Positions 53,397 through 64,000 of a stretch of DNA of 64,000 nt are shown piece after piece. Origin of the DNA: Dryas octopetala. Taxonomy: Eukaryota; Streptophyta; Magnoliopsida; Rosales; Rosaceae. The stretch is from contig OY992837.1 in NCBI GenBank assembly GCA_963921425.1, forward strand, positions 7,227,896 through 7,291,895. Reading direction: 5' to 3'. The notes below the pieces were generated by a model. That model was not told where the DNA came from, made no database searches, and saw nothing but the letters and a program-made list of their open reading frames with translations. Position 1 is the stretch's first letter. The number at the start of each line of letters is the position of its first letter. A program made the translations under genes and the position numbers.

Positions 53397-53958
53397 TCAG
53401 ACCGTGGATTTGCGCTCGAACCCAGTTCCTGGGTCATCGGTGCTAGGAAATACCTCCAGCCCAGTGACCAACGCAGATGGCGGACCTCGGCGGCACCTCT
53501 GCTCCATCTCTTGGACTGCTTCAGGGTCCCCAGAAAGCAGAGTCTCCACAGACCCATCTCTCCTGTTCCGCACCCAACCTTTCAAGCCCAATTGGGTGGC
53601 GTTCTCCACTGTCCAGTCCCTGTAAAACACACCCTGCACCCTCCCCTTTATCACCAGCCTCACCTGCACATCCAAAACCCAAAACCCACCACTCAAAATC
53701 AAAACTTTCGCATTGAGAACAACAAATTAAGAGAGACCAATTACTTCACACTAATCAAGAAATGCAAGAGGGGTGATGAAACGAAAACCCACTACTCAAA
53801 ATCAAAAATTTCACATTGATTGAGAACAACAAATTAAGAGATGCCCATTAGTTCAAACTGATCAAAAAATGCAAGAGGGGTGATGAAAAGTAGAAACGCA
53901 CCGTTTTGGTGGAGGATGATGACTGGGTGGAATCAGAGCCGGCCTGGGGAGTGGTCAT
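53397..53958 (-). CDS. Acylphosphatase
   Basis: Hydrolyses carboxyl-phosphate bonds such as acetyl phosphate or 1,3-bisphosphoglycerate. Two exons, 53902-53958 and 53397-53663, give 107 aa from the ATG at 53958 (MTTPQAGSD). The acylphosphatase core is complete: VRLVIKGRVQGVFYRDWTVENA holds the phosphate loop with the catalytic Arg, and LGLKGWVRNRRDGSVE holds the catalytic Asn. The family close GLEVFPSTDDPG is present. The frame stays open upstream to an ATG at 54255, which would add about 99 basic, Pro/Ser-rich residues that could target an organelle. A TATA box at 54284-54291 places the transcript start near 54255, so the shorter form is more likely from this promoter. The start remains uncertain; the domain call is firm. 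Confidence 0.88.
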
Positions 53959-54283
53959 GAGAGGCAGAGAATGTCGAAGATGAGGTGGACGAGGTCTGAG
54001 CAGAGAAGAAAGAGGAGGGCAAGGAAGAATAAAATGATGGCAAAGCGAAAGAGAATGATGAGAAGGCAGATGGTGAGGATTATGGAGATGGGGGATGAGT
54101 CTAATAGCAGCACAAGCAGCATTGTTTGTGTTTTTGTTGTTTTGGGTCCTTTGTTTTGGTGGTGCTGGATGGTTGTTCCGAGATATTAGGAAGAATCTGG
54201 CTGAGGTTGCTCTGTGTTGGCACGTCAGTGGCCTCAGTTGGGTTGCTGATGCCATTCAATTCTCTTTTGACTTCAGATTCTCT

Positions 54284-54291
54284 TATTTATA
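54284..54291 (-). promoter_or_regulatory. TATA box of the acylphosphatase gene
   Basis: TATAAATA on the - strand. The expected transcript start, 25-35 bases downstream, falls at about 54250-54260, on top of the most upstream in-frame ATG. Confidence 0.5.
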
Positions 54292-57200
54292 CGGTGTGTT
54301 TCTTCAGGAGGTTTCTGCACCATGTACCTTCTAGAAAAGGTTCTTTTGTAACGTTTGATCCTGCATTGTAGCAGATGCTAACTCTCTCAGGCCCATAAAG
54401 TTTGGAAGTCTTAGGCCCAACAACTACCATACTAGGCTTTGATTTCAGGCCCAGTTTATCAAATGTACAGAAGAGAGTGGCTCTACTCTACAAGTGCCCA
54501 AAAGAATTGAAAGGTATCCTGACTCATGAGAGGCCCAAAAAAATTTATTTGAGTATTCGCATTTTTGTTTTCACTGTTCAAATCAATGATCCCAAATCAT
54601 CTGTTTCTTTAAGGTCTTGTTACCTAGCTTTAAACCCAGAAAATATATAAGAAGGCCCATCTTTACTAGCCTGTCTTTGTTTTGAGGATAAAATATGGCA
54701 TTATCTGTCTATGGATCCATGTTATGTCATTTTCATGTAACAAAAGCGACGGTTTTCTTTCTCTCATTGCTAGAGAGCCGTCATCATCATAATTATGACC
54801 AATGGGTCTCACATTGGAGATGAGTTTGATTGCTCTCTAGTACCATTTGTAATGGCCTAAAACCTCATTCAAAAACATTATCCAAATTGATATTTAGAGT
54901 TTTAAAACTTATTTAAGTACGAGTTTGTAATCAGGTAGCACACCGTTGCAAAGAGTGTGTTTATGTCTTTTAATTTACAAGTATAAGTTAAAATATGCTC
55001 TATTTAGTTATCTGATGTACTGCTGATAGTATCTGAACAAACACAATCCATTTTCTTAAAAAAAAAAAAAAAAAGCTATCCATTTGTTTAAGTATCTAGA
55101 TATTTTCAATGCATAATTGATTTGAAATTCAGGGCTACCACCGTATCACATGTGGCTTCACTTCCTTCATTTTCATTTTCCCACTGTCGATATACTCCTT
55201 CCCAAGTCTCAACTCAATGGTATTTAGTTGGTTTGACCAAATTGAAAATAAAATGCCTAAATGCACTTAATTGACTACACATGCTTTAAACCTTAATAAA
55301 CATTCTAGACGTGCAAACGTGAATACCAGGTAGATAAGATTGAAATGGTAAAAGTCTCTTTCTTTTCTTTTTTGTAAAGAGAAAGGTTGGTAAAAGTCTC
55401 TTTATGCTTGGCAAATGGGAAAAGTTGTGGTGTGGCCTTTTCATGATGCATGTCATGAAAACTTACTTTGACAGCAAAAGCAAATGTGAAAAAAGCCACG
55501 CTGTCTCATATAGTACGTACACACCATAATGAAATTCAACAATGGCTCAAACCTTATCTCTTCAACTTTAATTTCTTATCTTTATGCGAAGGGAAAGCAT
55601 ATATTATCCACGATTCAAATTTATGTCAAAAACAGCTCAAGTATACGCACGTTGGTGTCTCCCTAGCCTATATGTTAGGGTTCTATATATAGTCAATGTA
55701 CTCAAAATTCAAACAGACTTTTTCGTATTTTTAGTCCCACGTACCTTTGGACTTTTTAGCTTCTATACATATATTTAATTAATGGCTGCTAAGTCACTCG
55801 ATCGTGGTTTGTCTATCTTATGTAAATATGTGTCTAAGTCACGTAATAAGAGAGATTAAGACAATAAATATACATATATACTGATTACATAGAAGTTTTA
55901 ATCATTGTGTTTTTTTATCATATATGTGTCATTATTGATTGATTCATGAATTTTTTACATAAGAGGCGGATAATATATAATAAGTTATCTACTTTAATTT
56001 TGTTTATTGGAGCATTTTCTTAAGTATTTTGTCCTTACTTTAAAATATAAATTAATAAATTGAGCAGTTGGAGTAAATTGAAGAAAAAAAATTTGTAGCG
56101 TGAGGATGATAGTTCTTGTATCCCTTCTATATAAATTTGTTAAGAATTAAAATTGACATGCTATGTTGGACATAAAATATATTGTCACCGATAAAAAAAG
56201 AAGACATGTTATGTTGTTGTATTATAAATATAAACCACACAGTTTAAAAATAGTCATTTAATTAATGGTGCAAATTAAAACAGCAATATATAAGATAAAA
56301 TTTCAATGAGTGTGAATGAATTAAAAGTTTTCAAACAAAATGACTGTGTCACTGTGAACATTCCAGATGAACTATTTATGGCTGCTAAGGCCTAAGACAA
56401 ACAAAACAGTGTTCCTCTCTCACTCTTTCATTACAAAAAATAAATTCTAAGCATATGCATGTAGAGCTAGTTGTCTATTATTTAGTTGAAAGTCTGCAAC
56501 TTAAAATGACCAAGAATTGAATAAGACTTGACAAGGTTTGTAGGGTTAAACAAAGAAACGAACAAACGCCAAAAAAAAAAAAAGTCACATATCGAATTGA
56601 ATGCAAATATAAGCAAGAAGGTCAACAATCAATCCCTCGTGCGCTAAGACCGTCAAGAACATAGAAGAGACGTATTCGAATGGAGCAAACAAATTCAAAC
56701 TCCAACACGGCGCCATGTGTAGCTGACGTGGAGTGGGACCCACAAGTCCCTTCCTTGTCGCCGTCGGTGATATTGTCATGCCAAACCATATGTATTATAT
56801 ATATTTTATATTTTCTGATGATAGGGTCAAAATTGAAAGCCCACTAGATCCCAAAACCCAAACCCTTTTCAAACTCTTCAGGACCTACAGGGCTACAGGT
56901 CCACTAAAACCACCACTGTACATTCAGCATCCCCATCCATACACATACATGCATGATATGATGCGGGCCATGACATCCCAATGCCATAGCCATAGGACAT
57001 GTATCATGTATTTATGTCTCATCTAGAAAGGGCTGGCAAATTTAATTTTGAGTCATAGTCATGGATGAGTCAGACTTTTAGGACCTCATTCATGACTCAC
57101 CTTCCTCATCAAATTTTTTTTTCTTTTTGTTTTCCCAATATTGTCTTTGTATTGATGTGATGCCGACAAAATGGCAGATCCCATTCTCAATTAAATTTCA

Positions 57201-59929
57201 TTATCTTTTGTTATTGCTAAATTAGGTAAAATGCCCCAAATCAATTTAGTATTTAATTTTGGTGTGGCCATGGTGTCACTAGTGGAGCGAGCTTGCTAGC
57301 TAACCTCAATCAAAAATTAAATTAAATTTTGGTCAGCTGCAGGCCTTTCAACTATGTGACAGAATCATGGTTTATAAGTTTGAAAAAAGCATAAAATTTG
57401 AATACTTGCTTTGGCTTACAAAATGGCTAACTGACAAAAAAAAAAGGCTAAGTACTCAATCTTATAAACAATATCACCTTCTTTTTTAAGAAACATTATC
57501 ACCCTTATTGAAAACCCATCTTTAATTTCTCTAGCTAGTAATTGCTTAGTATAGTTTTTTTACAAACAGTTCTGAAATGTTATATTATCATAAAGTTAAT
57601 CATGATTCATGCTATATTATATGCTAATATAAGATCTCATATTATTAATAAATATCATGTAACATGAAAATTAAATCAGTGCTAGATTTAAATAAATAAA
57701 TAAACAATGCTGGCTACTGGCTAGGTTGATTATTAGGGAATCTCCTAGAAGAATATCATCCTTCTTAGATAAAGAAACACGAACTTCATTTTAGATTTGG
57801 AAATTAAGCCTTGGGCCCTTGGCCTCAAATTAATCAACAATGTAGACCATATATGATATATGGAAATGGAACCAATTAAATAACTATTTAGATGGTCCTC
57901 GTGTGCGTAGCAAAACAAAAAATAAAACGTTCACGGGCATGATTCACTCAGGCATTTATTATAATTAATGAATACATACTTAATCTAAGTTTCATATCTC
58001 GATTTTTCTTGCTTGATAATTAATTAAAGGGAACATCATTAATTAAATACCAACTTATTGGAGAACAATTAACTTGACTAGAGAAAAAATATAAAATATT
58101 GGAAAACGGCCAAGAATGGAGGAGAAGAAAATATAATAATGTTGGTTTAGTTGTCTAAAATGAACTCGTGGCATGAAGCTATGGACTGGCAAGATTGTAA
58201 TCAAAATTGCAGGTATAAACATATGTAATTATTGATCATTAAAGAACCCATCTAATTCGATCATTTGCCAAAAAAATAAAAAAATAAAAAAAACCCACCT
58301 AATTTTTTTTTTCCAAATCATATTACCATGGTAAATAAAGGCTTTAATTACGGCAACATTTTGCATTAGATCGAGGTGACAACGCCACTATATGTCGGTG
58401 GGTGAATCAAAGCATTATTTACAGTAAGTGAATTTTACATCAAGTTTCAGAACAGTAATTGACACCAGTTTTGTTAACAAAAAAAAATATTTATAATTTT
58501 ATTTATCTATAATAAGATTTGTAATTGTAATGGGTCCAACTCTAACATTACCATACCACATATCTGTATAATTTTAAAGTAACTACTTTATACATGGTGG
58601 TTGACACTTCTGGAAGCTTTTCTGTCATTAATTTTTTAATTACGGCGGGTGCCTCTTGATTTATACATACCGCTACCTAAATTATCAACTAAAGATTTTT
58701 AGTAAACCATTAAAGTGTGGTGGTTGGATTAGTCAAAGTAACACACTGTATATGATGCCCCACGTTACATTTTTACCAAATTGTTGTCTCCCAAGTTTAC
58801 CAAACCTTTTCTTTTACAAAATCTAAAATGTTTGAATGTACGATTTTAATTCAAAATTTGATGATATTATATATATTTATCTATATTTAGGTAATTTTAC
58901 AGATTTGCATACTAAACCAAACCTACTTTAATTTGGTTTGAAAGGAATTTAATTTGTTGTGAACCGAAGCTCATTCGATTTAATCAAAGGGTTTCGAACT
59001 AGGCTTCTTCGTCCTTAGTGTTTGAATTTATCATCGTTGCTTAAGATGTTACACTTCATGCTAATAACAACGTGAGAACCAATGGAATGGAGTAGCCAAG
59101 TGAAGTTCTGATCAAGGTGATGACAAAACGAGTGTGGTGTTTGGAAAAACGACTGTGTATGAGTTAAAAGGCTGCAGCTGCTATATATGTTTTTGTTTTA
59201 TGAAACAAAGATTTTAAAATTGTTAATTAACTAAGCCCTGATGTGCCTTGATCAATCAGAATGATCTGTTTGTGGAGAATATATATATATATATATATGT
59301 GTCGAATGCTTACCCAAGCCCTTTTTAATTAACCTATATAGCTCCTCCTCTTGTTTTGGACGAAAGATATATATGTTTCAAGGAGAATGACATTTTTGAA
59401 ACATACCATTTGCTAAAATAAGACATTTTGATTTCCTTGTTTGACAAAATAAAAATATTATCAGATCTTTGGCTAGTTAGGCCTTTTTTTACCTGGGCGT
59501 TTTTCGCCTGCCATGTAACCAAAAAAAAAAATATATATATATATTATGCACTAGCTTTGGTTGGAACATTAGTATTTGTTTGGAAAATGATAATAAATAT
59601 GATGATATGGATTATTGTGGCAATTAATGATGAAGCCAAAGACAGAAAATAGTTGGCAACTTGACATATATGCATGTTGTCACTACTACCATCGGCACCA
59701 CGACCATCATCTACCACCATTCATTGCTGCCGCCACTACAGTAAAAAAAAAAAAATTATCATAGCCGTCATTATCACTATTATTATTTTCATTTTCATCC
59801 TACGTGGTTGCTATTGTCACCATTATGCTTCAACAGGATAAATCTTGTATGGGGCAAGCCCCACTGAAGACTCACTCTGCTTCAACACCACCAACACGAT
59901 AATAATTTGTATAAGTAGATATATTTAGG
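54292..59929. other. Long intergenic region, no gene seen
   Basis: About 5.6 kb of AT-rich DNA without a recognisable exon or RNA gene. The short frames show no conserved pattern. Simple A/T runs are frequent, for example 55060-55075 and 56570-56583. Confidence 0.5.
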
Positions 59930-60547
59930 AAAAAATTTATAAACAAGACATATACTTTGATGATTGTTTCATTTCAGGATATTAATTTTGATTCGTGTTA
60001 ATGAAAGATACATATTTTTATTTTGTATCAATTAAGGACCCATTTTTTATCTCAACTTTGGTCTGACATTGAACCCATCAAAACTCTACCAAATTTAGCA
60101 AACTTATACTTGGTTTAAAGCTATGCATCTTTTCTTTACAACCATATAAAGATCATTCAAATCGAACATCTACAACTCCAGATAATTGGCCAAAAAGTAG
60201 GGTACCCGAAACTGTCTATTCGAACATTTGGAAAAAAATTTAGGAAATCGGACAGTTTCGGGTACCCTACTGCAGGGCCGATTCTCTGGAGTTGTAGAGA
60301 TTCAATTTGGGTGATCTTTATATGGTTGTAAAGAGGAGATGCATATCTTTAAACCCAGTATAATTTTTTGAATTTGGTAGAGTTTTGATAGGTCCAACGT
60401 CGGGCCAAAATTGAGATAAAAACTGAAAAAAAACATAATCCTTAATTGACATAAAATGAAAGCATGTGTCTATCATTAACACAAAGCAAAATTAATGACA
60501 TGAAATGAAACAACCATTAAAGTATGTGTCATGTTTGTAAATTTTTT
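59930..60547. mobile_element. Long-armed hairpin element with palindromic GGGTACC centre
   Basis: The left end AAAAAATTTATAAACAAGAC is matched in inverse at the right end (GTCATGTTTGTAAATTTTTT). The arms continue through GATTGTTTCATTTCA, CTCAACTTTGG / CCAAAATTGAG and AACTCTACCAAATT. Near the centre, AGTAGGGTACCCGAAACTGTC faces GACAGTTTCGGGTACCCTACT. It is about 618 bp, with imperfect inverted symmetry over most of the length and no coding capacity. It is related to the element at 27115-27690. Confidence 0.75.
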
Positions 60548-60870
60548 CCATATATTTATTCGATCTCCTTGTGCAGTACTCTTTCATGGGAATGCATGCA
60601 TGCAGGGTATATTCTCCATCTCTAATTTTGCACATAATGTTATCATATTTCAACTTTGTTTGATAAGGTCTTTCAATCCTCTTAATTACTATCAAAATCG
60701 ATATTTTATTAGTATTATCATACATTTAGGACAGTGTTATTTGTATTCTTCAAAAAAAGTTTTACGCACCACCAAATTGAAGGTTGTGAAAGTTTTCTTA
60801 AAAAGACGAATAGCACTCTCCATATTTTATAATTAGTAGGCTTTTAACTTGATATATACAATATACATAA

Positions 60871-61173
60871 ATGATCACTCGCTCATTATAGAGCGGGGAA
60901 TTCAATGATCTGGACTGTCCATTTTTTAAGTTCATCTTTAAGAGTTGTTCCTGTAAAAAAATCAGTCAAATAGCTAATTGTGTTTGGTCCTCCAAACTTT
61001 GCAGACAAATACAATTCGTCAGATAAGGTTGAAATGATGTTAACAGTAATAAACTGGCTAAACAGTTTCTTATTTGGCTAATTTTTTACAAGGGTGATCT
61101 TTGAATGATGCCCTAAAATATGGACGGTTCCGATCATTTAAATTCCCCACTCTATGGTGAACGAGTGATCATT
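60871..61173. mobile_element. AT-rich hairpin element (MITE), family member 4
   Basis: ATGATCACTCGCTCATTATA at the left faces the inverse of GTGAACGAGTGATCAT at the right. Inside, GAGCGGGGAATT pairs with AATTCCCCACTC and the family core TAGCCAAATAAG / AAAAATCAGTCAAATAG is recognisable. About 303 bp, non-coding. Confidence 0.75.
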
Positions 61174-61559
61174 ACTGATACAGTATACATATTATATAAT
61201 TTGAAAGGTTTTTCATTTTATCAAAAGAATTTAAAGGAAAAAAAAATCATTAGCAAGCTTTCCATCATAAAAATAGGGAGAAAAGGCAAAACACTCTCAC
61301 AGCTAGCTGCCAATGCATATTTCAATTAGAGGAAAAATTTTAATGTATGTATATGTGGCCAAACATTATACATATATAATGTGTGGATACAAAAATATAT
61401 ACGTACACATATATAATATTAATATTATATAAAGATTATTTGAACTAATTATGATGTATACAAATTATACAAGGGGTAGATGAATTATATATATATACAT
61501 AAAATGTTATCCACCTTCTCCTATATATATATATATTTACCTTCTTCATTGACCTTATT

Positions 61560-61858
61560 TTTTATTATTCTCATTCAATAGTGTAAATTCATAATCGGAA
61601 CCGTTCGTTTTTTAGATTTAACTATGAAGATTATCTTTGCAAAAAATTAACCAAATCGAAAATCATTTAGTTATGTAACTTTGACCAAATAAACAGATGA
61701 TTTTTATAACAATTTGATTTATTGTTTGTTTATTTGATAACAATTACATCGTCAAATAATTTTTGATTTAATTAATTTTTTGTAGAGATAATTTTCAAAT
61801 AATTATCTACAAAATAAACAATTTTGATTATAAAAATACATTGTAGAATGATAATATA
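61560..61858. mobile_element. AT-rich hairpin element (MITE), family member 5
   Basis: TTATTATTCTCATTCAATAGTG at the left faces a partly decayed inverse (CATTGTAGAATGATAATA) at the right. The core GCAAAAAATTAACCAAATCG and its inverse near 61768-61786 match the other members. About 299 bp, non-coding. Confidence 0.7.
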
Positions 61859-62980
61859 TAATAAATTAAAAGAAGATGGATAGCATTTCATTATATATAT
61901 ACATATATAAATCATAAATGCAAAAGAGGTTTCGTATTCCATCACCATCACACACCTTTTTATTTGCTATAATATAAAATTATATATAATGATCACTATC
62001 ATACACTTTAATGGAGCTTAGCTAGCATTAGCAATTGGGTCAGTGGCAACAAACAAGCAGCATGCATGATGATGCATGCAGATGCGTAATGAAATGAATC
62101 GACCTCCTTATCCTCACAATGCATGATTGGCTGCTCCCTCGTCCTCTTTCAACACAGAAATGGGGATATTAAGTATATACACCTAATTGCGTACGTACGT
62201 CTCCAACACAATATTTTTTATACAATTATTTTTCTCTTTTTTATATGCACACATTCTTTCATTCAATTCGATGGGTTACAATCATTCTCGATCAATTCAA
62301 TGGGTTACAATCAACCAAAACATGATTCTGGCTGCTTTTTAATTGTCTTTATTCATCTTAGGATTACGGATTACCCTACTTTTTAAGCTTCAATTAAGAA
62401 GTGTCTTTAATGTTAAAGGCCTTTATCGTGGCTTCATAGCTTTTGGTGGCATGGGTCTTGTCAAACCCACAAATATACAATACGTCTGTCTTTGACTATT
62501 ATTTGCCACCGGCAAAAAGTTAAGGAGGACAACGGGCAATTTTGTTTTTTAAAATTTGCGGTACATCAAGTTGATGATAAGCTAGTAAAAAGATGAAGAT
62601 AGAAATGCAATCCTCTTTCTATTTATCTTAATTTTCCATGCTTTATATTCAAAACGATATAGTTTTAAGATTTGGGTTAGTCATTTTACTACATCATTTC
62701 GGTATATATTCAAGGTTTATATTGATAAAAAAAAAAAGGAATGAAATGTCAACGAATTTTGGATTTAATTAAGTAGAATATCAACACAAATATATAAGCA
62801 TATGATTGATCGAGTTTTTAACTAAGCATGACAATATAAAGTGATTCGTTCTATGGTATTGATTTAAGTATTGAAGAGACTAATTTGGCCAATGTCACAC
62901 CTATAGTCTTTTTCATTTTCTTTTTTTTTTTTTCTAAATATTCAGTGTTTTCTCAACTTAAGACATTTTTTTTAAGGGGC

Positions 62981-63342
62981 AAATACATGACATTCTATTT
63001 TTGATACAAATTTTGACAAATAGGGTTCACTTCATATAAGATTTTAACGATCCAAACCGTCTATTTTTAAGTCTTTATTAAAAGATCATCTTCGCAAAAA
63101 ATTAGATAAATTAGAAATTGTTTATTTACAAAAATTGAGTGGTCAAAAAAATAAACACTTAAAATGTTGACTATTTAATATTTGTAAGTAAATGATTTCC
63201 GATTTATTTAATTTTTTGCAAAGATGCTCTTTTATTAGAGACTTACAAAATAAATGGTTTGAATTGTTAAACCCCTATATGGAGTGAGCCATATTGAAAA
63301 CTTGTGTCAAAATTTATATAAAAAATAGAATGTCATGTATCA
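62981..63342. mobile_element. AT-rich hairpin element (MITE), family member 6
   Basis: AAATACATGACATTCTATTTTTG at the left is inverted at the right (AAAAAATAGAATGTCATGTAT). The arms pair further through ACAAATTTTGACA / TGTCAAAATTT. The core GCAAAAAATTAGATAAATTAG and its inverse near 63200-63218 match the family. About 362 bp, non-coding. Confidence 0.75.
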
Positions 63343-64000
63343 TTTTTCTTTTTTAATATAATAAAAAATTTATATTTTTATGCATAAATTAAAAAATTAA
63401 ATATATTTATGCTTGAAGCCTTGAACCATATATACGTTATGCAGTATAGTGATACATAGTTAATCAGCCTTCAACGTAATGAAAGGGCATGCCATTCATG
63501 GCCTTCTGACTTTGATATGTAAGAATATAGAGCCGTTCGAGGTTTTAAAGGTCCATTAAGATGTTAATCAATATTACCTTCTAGCTACTACAAAAGTCAA
63601 CAATTAAGCCCATATTTTGACCTTAATTAAGATGGAACTTGTTCATTGGCCAAAAAAACAAAAAAGATGGAACCGCGCTCTAGCCTCTCTCACTTTTCTT
63701 TCTCAAATTTTAATTTGTTATGTTAGATAAATAGAATATTAATTAAGGGATTTATTTTGAAAAACAATTGTGACCACTGACTACAAAGTTGATTTAAATT
63801 AAACTGAAATATAAAAACGTTCGTCTACTCGATCATAAGATGAGGTTCAGGGAATGGGGATATAGGCGACTCAAATCCTTAAGTTGGTAGAGCTCATTGT
63901 GAGAATATAGAGTATTATTCTATATTAGAATATTATAATCTTGCATAATAGCTTATAACAATTTTGGACTACTTTTGGATGTCTAGATTTTTTCAAAGTA
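63343..64000. other. Intergenic, no gene seen
   Basis: AT-rich sequence to the end of the window. No coding, RNA or element signal was found. Confidence 0.5.

Overview
This is a plant nuclear window, most likely a eudicot and probably a woody rosid. The genes are intron-rich with GT-AG junctions and AT-rich introns, the intergenic DNA is AT-rich, several products are thylakoid, mitochondrial or auxin-related, and plant miniature transposons are abundant. I rebuilt every multi-exon gene by hand from splice signals and reading-frame continuity. Species and expression cannot be read from the sequence.

Layout. 1-5.4 kb: purine-rich low-complexity DNA and two hairpin miniature elements, no gene. 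5.4-9.8 kb (-): an 805-aa CDC48/p97 AAA-ATPase. 12.2-18.6 kb: a UGT86A-type glycosyltransferase cluster, made of a decayed fragment, an intact gene on -, and a head-to-head intact gene on +. A complete 364-bp TRIM retroelement with identical LTRs lies between the two intact genes. 20.6-25.5 kb (-): a TSL-kinase-interacting protein 1 (TKI1)-like SANT-domain protein. 29.3-34.5 kb (-): a 12-exon gene joining a phosphoglycerate-kinase-like domain, with its key loops lost, to a TrmB-type tRNA guanine-N7 methyltransferase domain. It shares a 353-bp divergent promoter with EMC5/MMGT (+, 34.8-37.2 kb). 38.3-39.4 kb (-): TAF8. 40.2-41.8 kb: a 1.55-kb Mutator-like foldback element with a perfect 9-bp target duplication. 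42.3-42.9 kb (+): a small mitochondrial complex I-type subunit. 44.6-46.0 kb (+): a TL15-like thylakoid-lumen protein. 47.8-48.2 kb (-): a SAUR protein. 53.4-54.0 kb (-): an acylphosphatase. From 54.3 kb to the end I see no gene, only AT-rich DNA and several hairpin elements.

Most genes are unrelated housekeeping functions that do not form a pathway. The gene order is informative. From memory of Arabidopsis, CDC48, EMC5, acylphosphatase and a SAUR lie together on chromosome 5, and TKI1 and UGT86A1 are neighbours on chromosome 2. The window therefore looks like two ancestral blocks interleaved after fractionation. The most unusual gene is the PGK-like/TrmB fusion. The richest non-genic signal is the set of hairpin elements: two with perfect 9-bp target duplications, one with a decayed duplication, and a diverged AT-rich family present six times.
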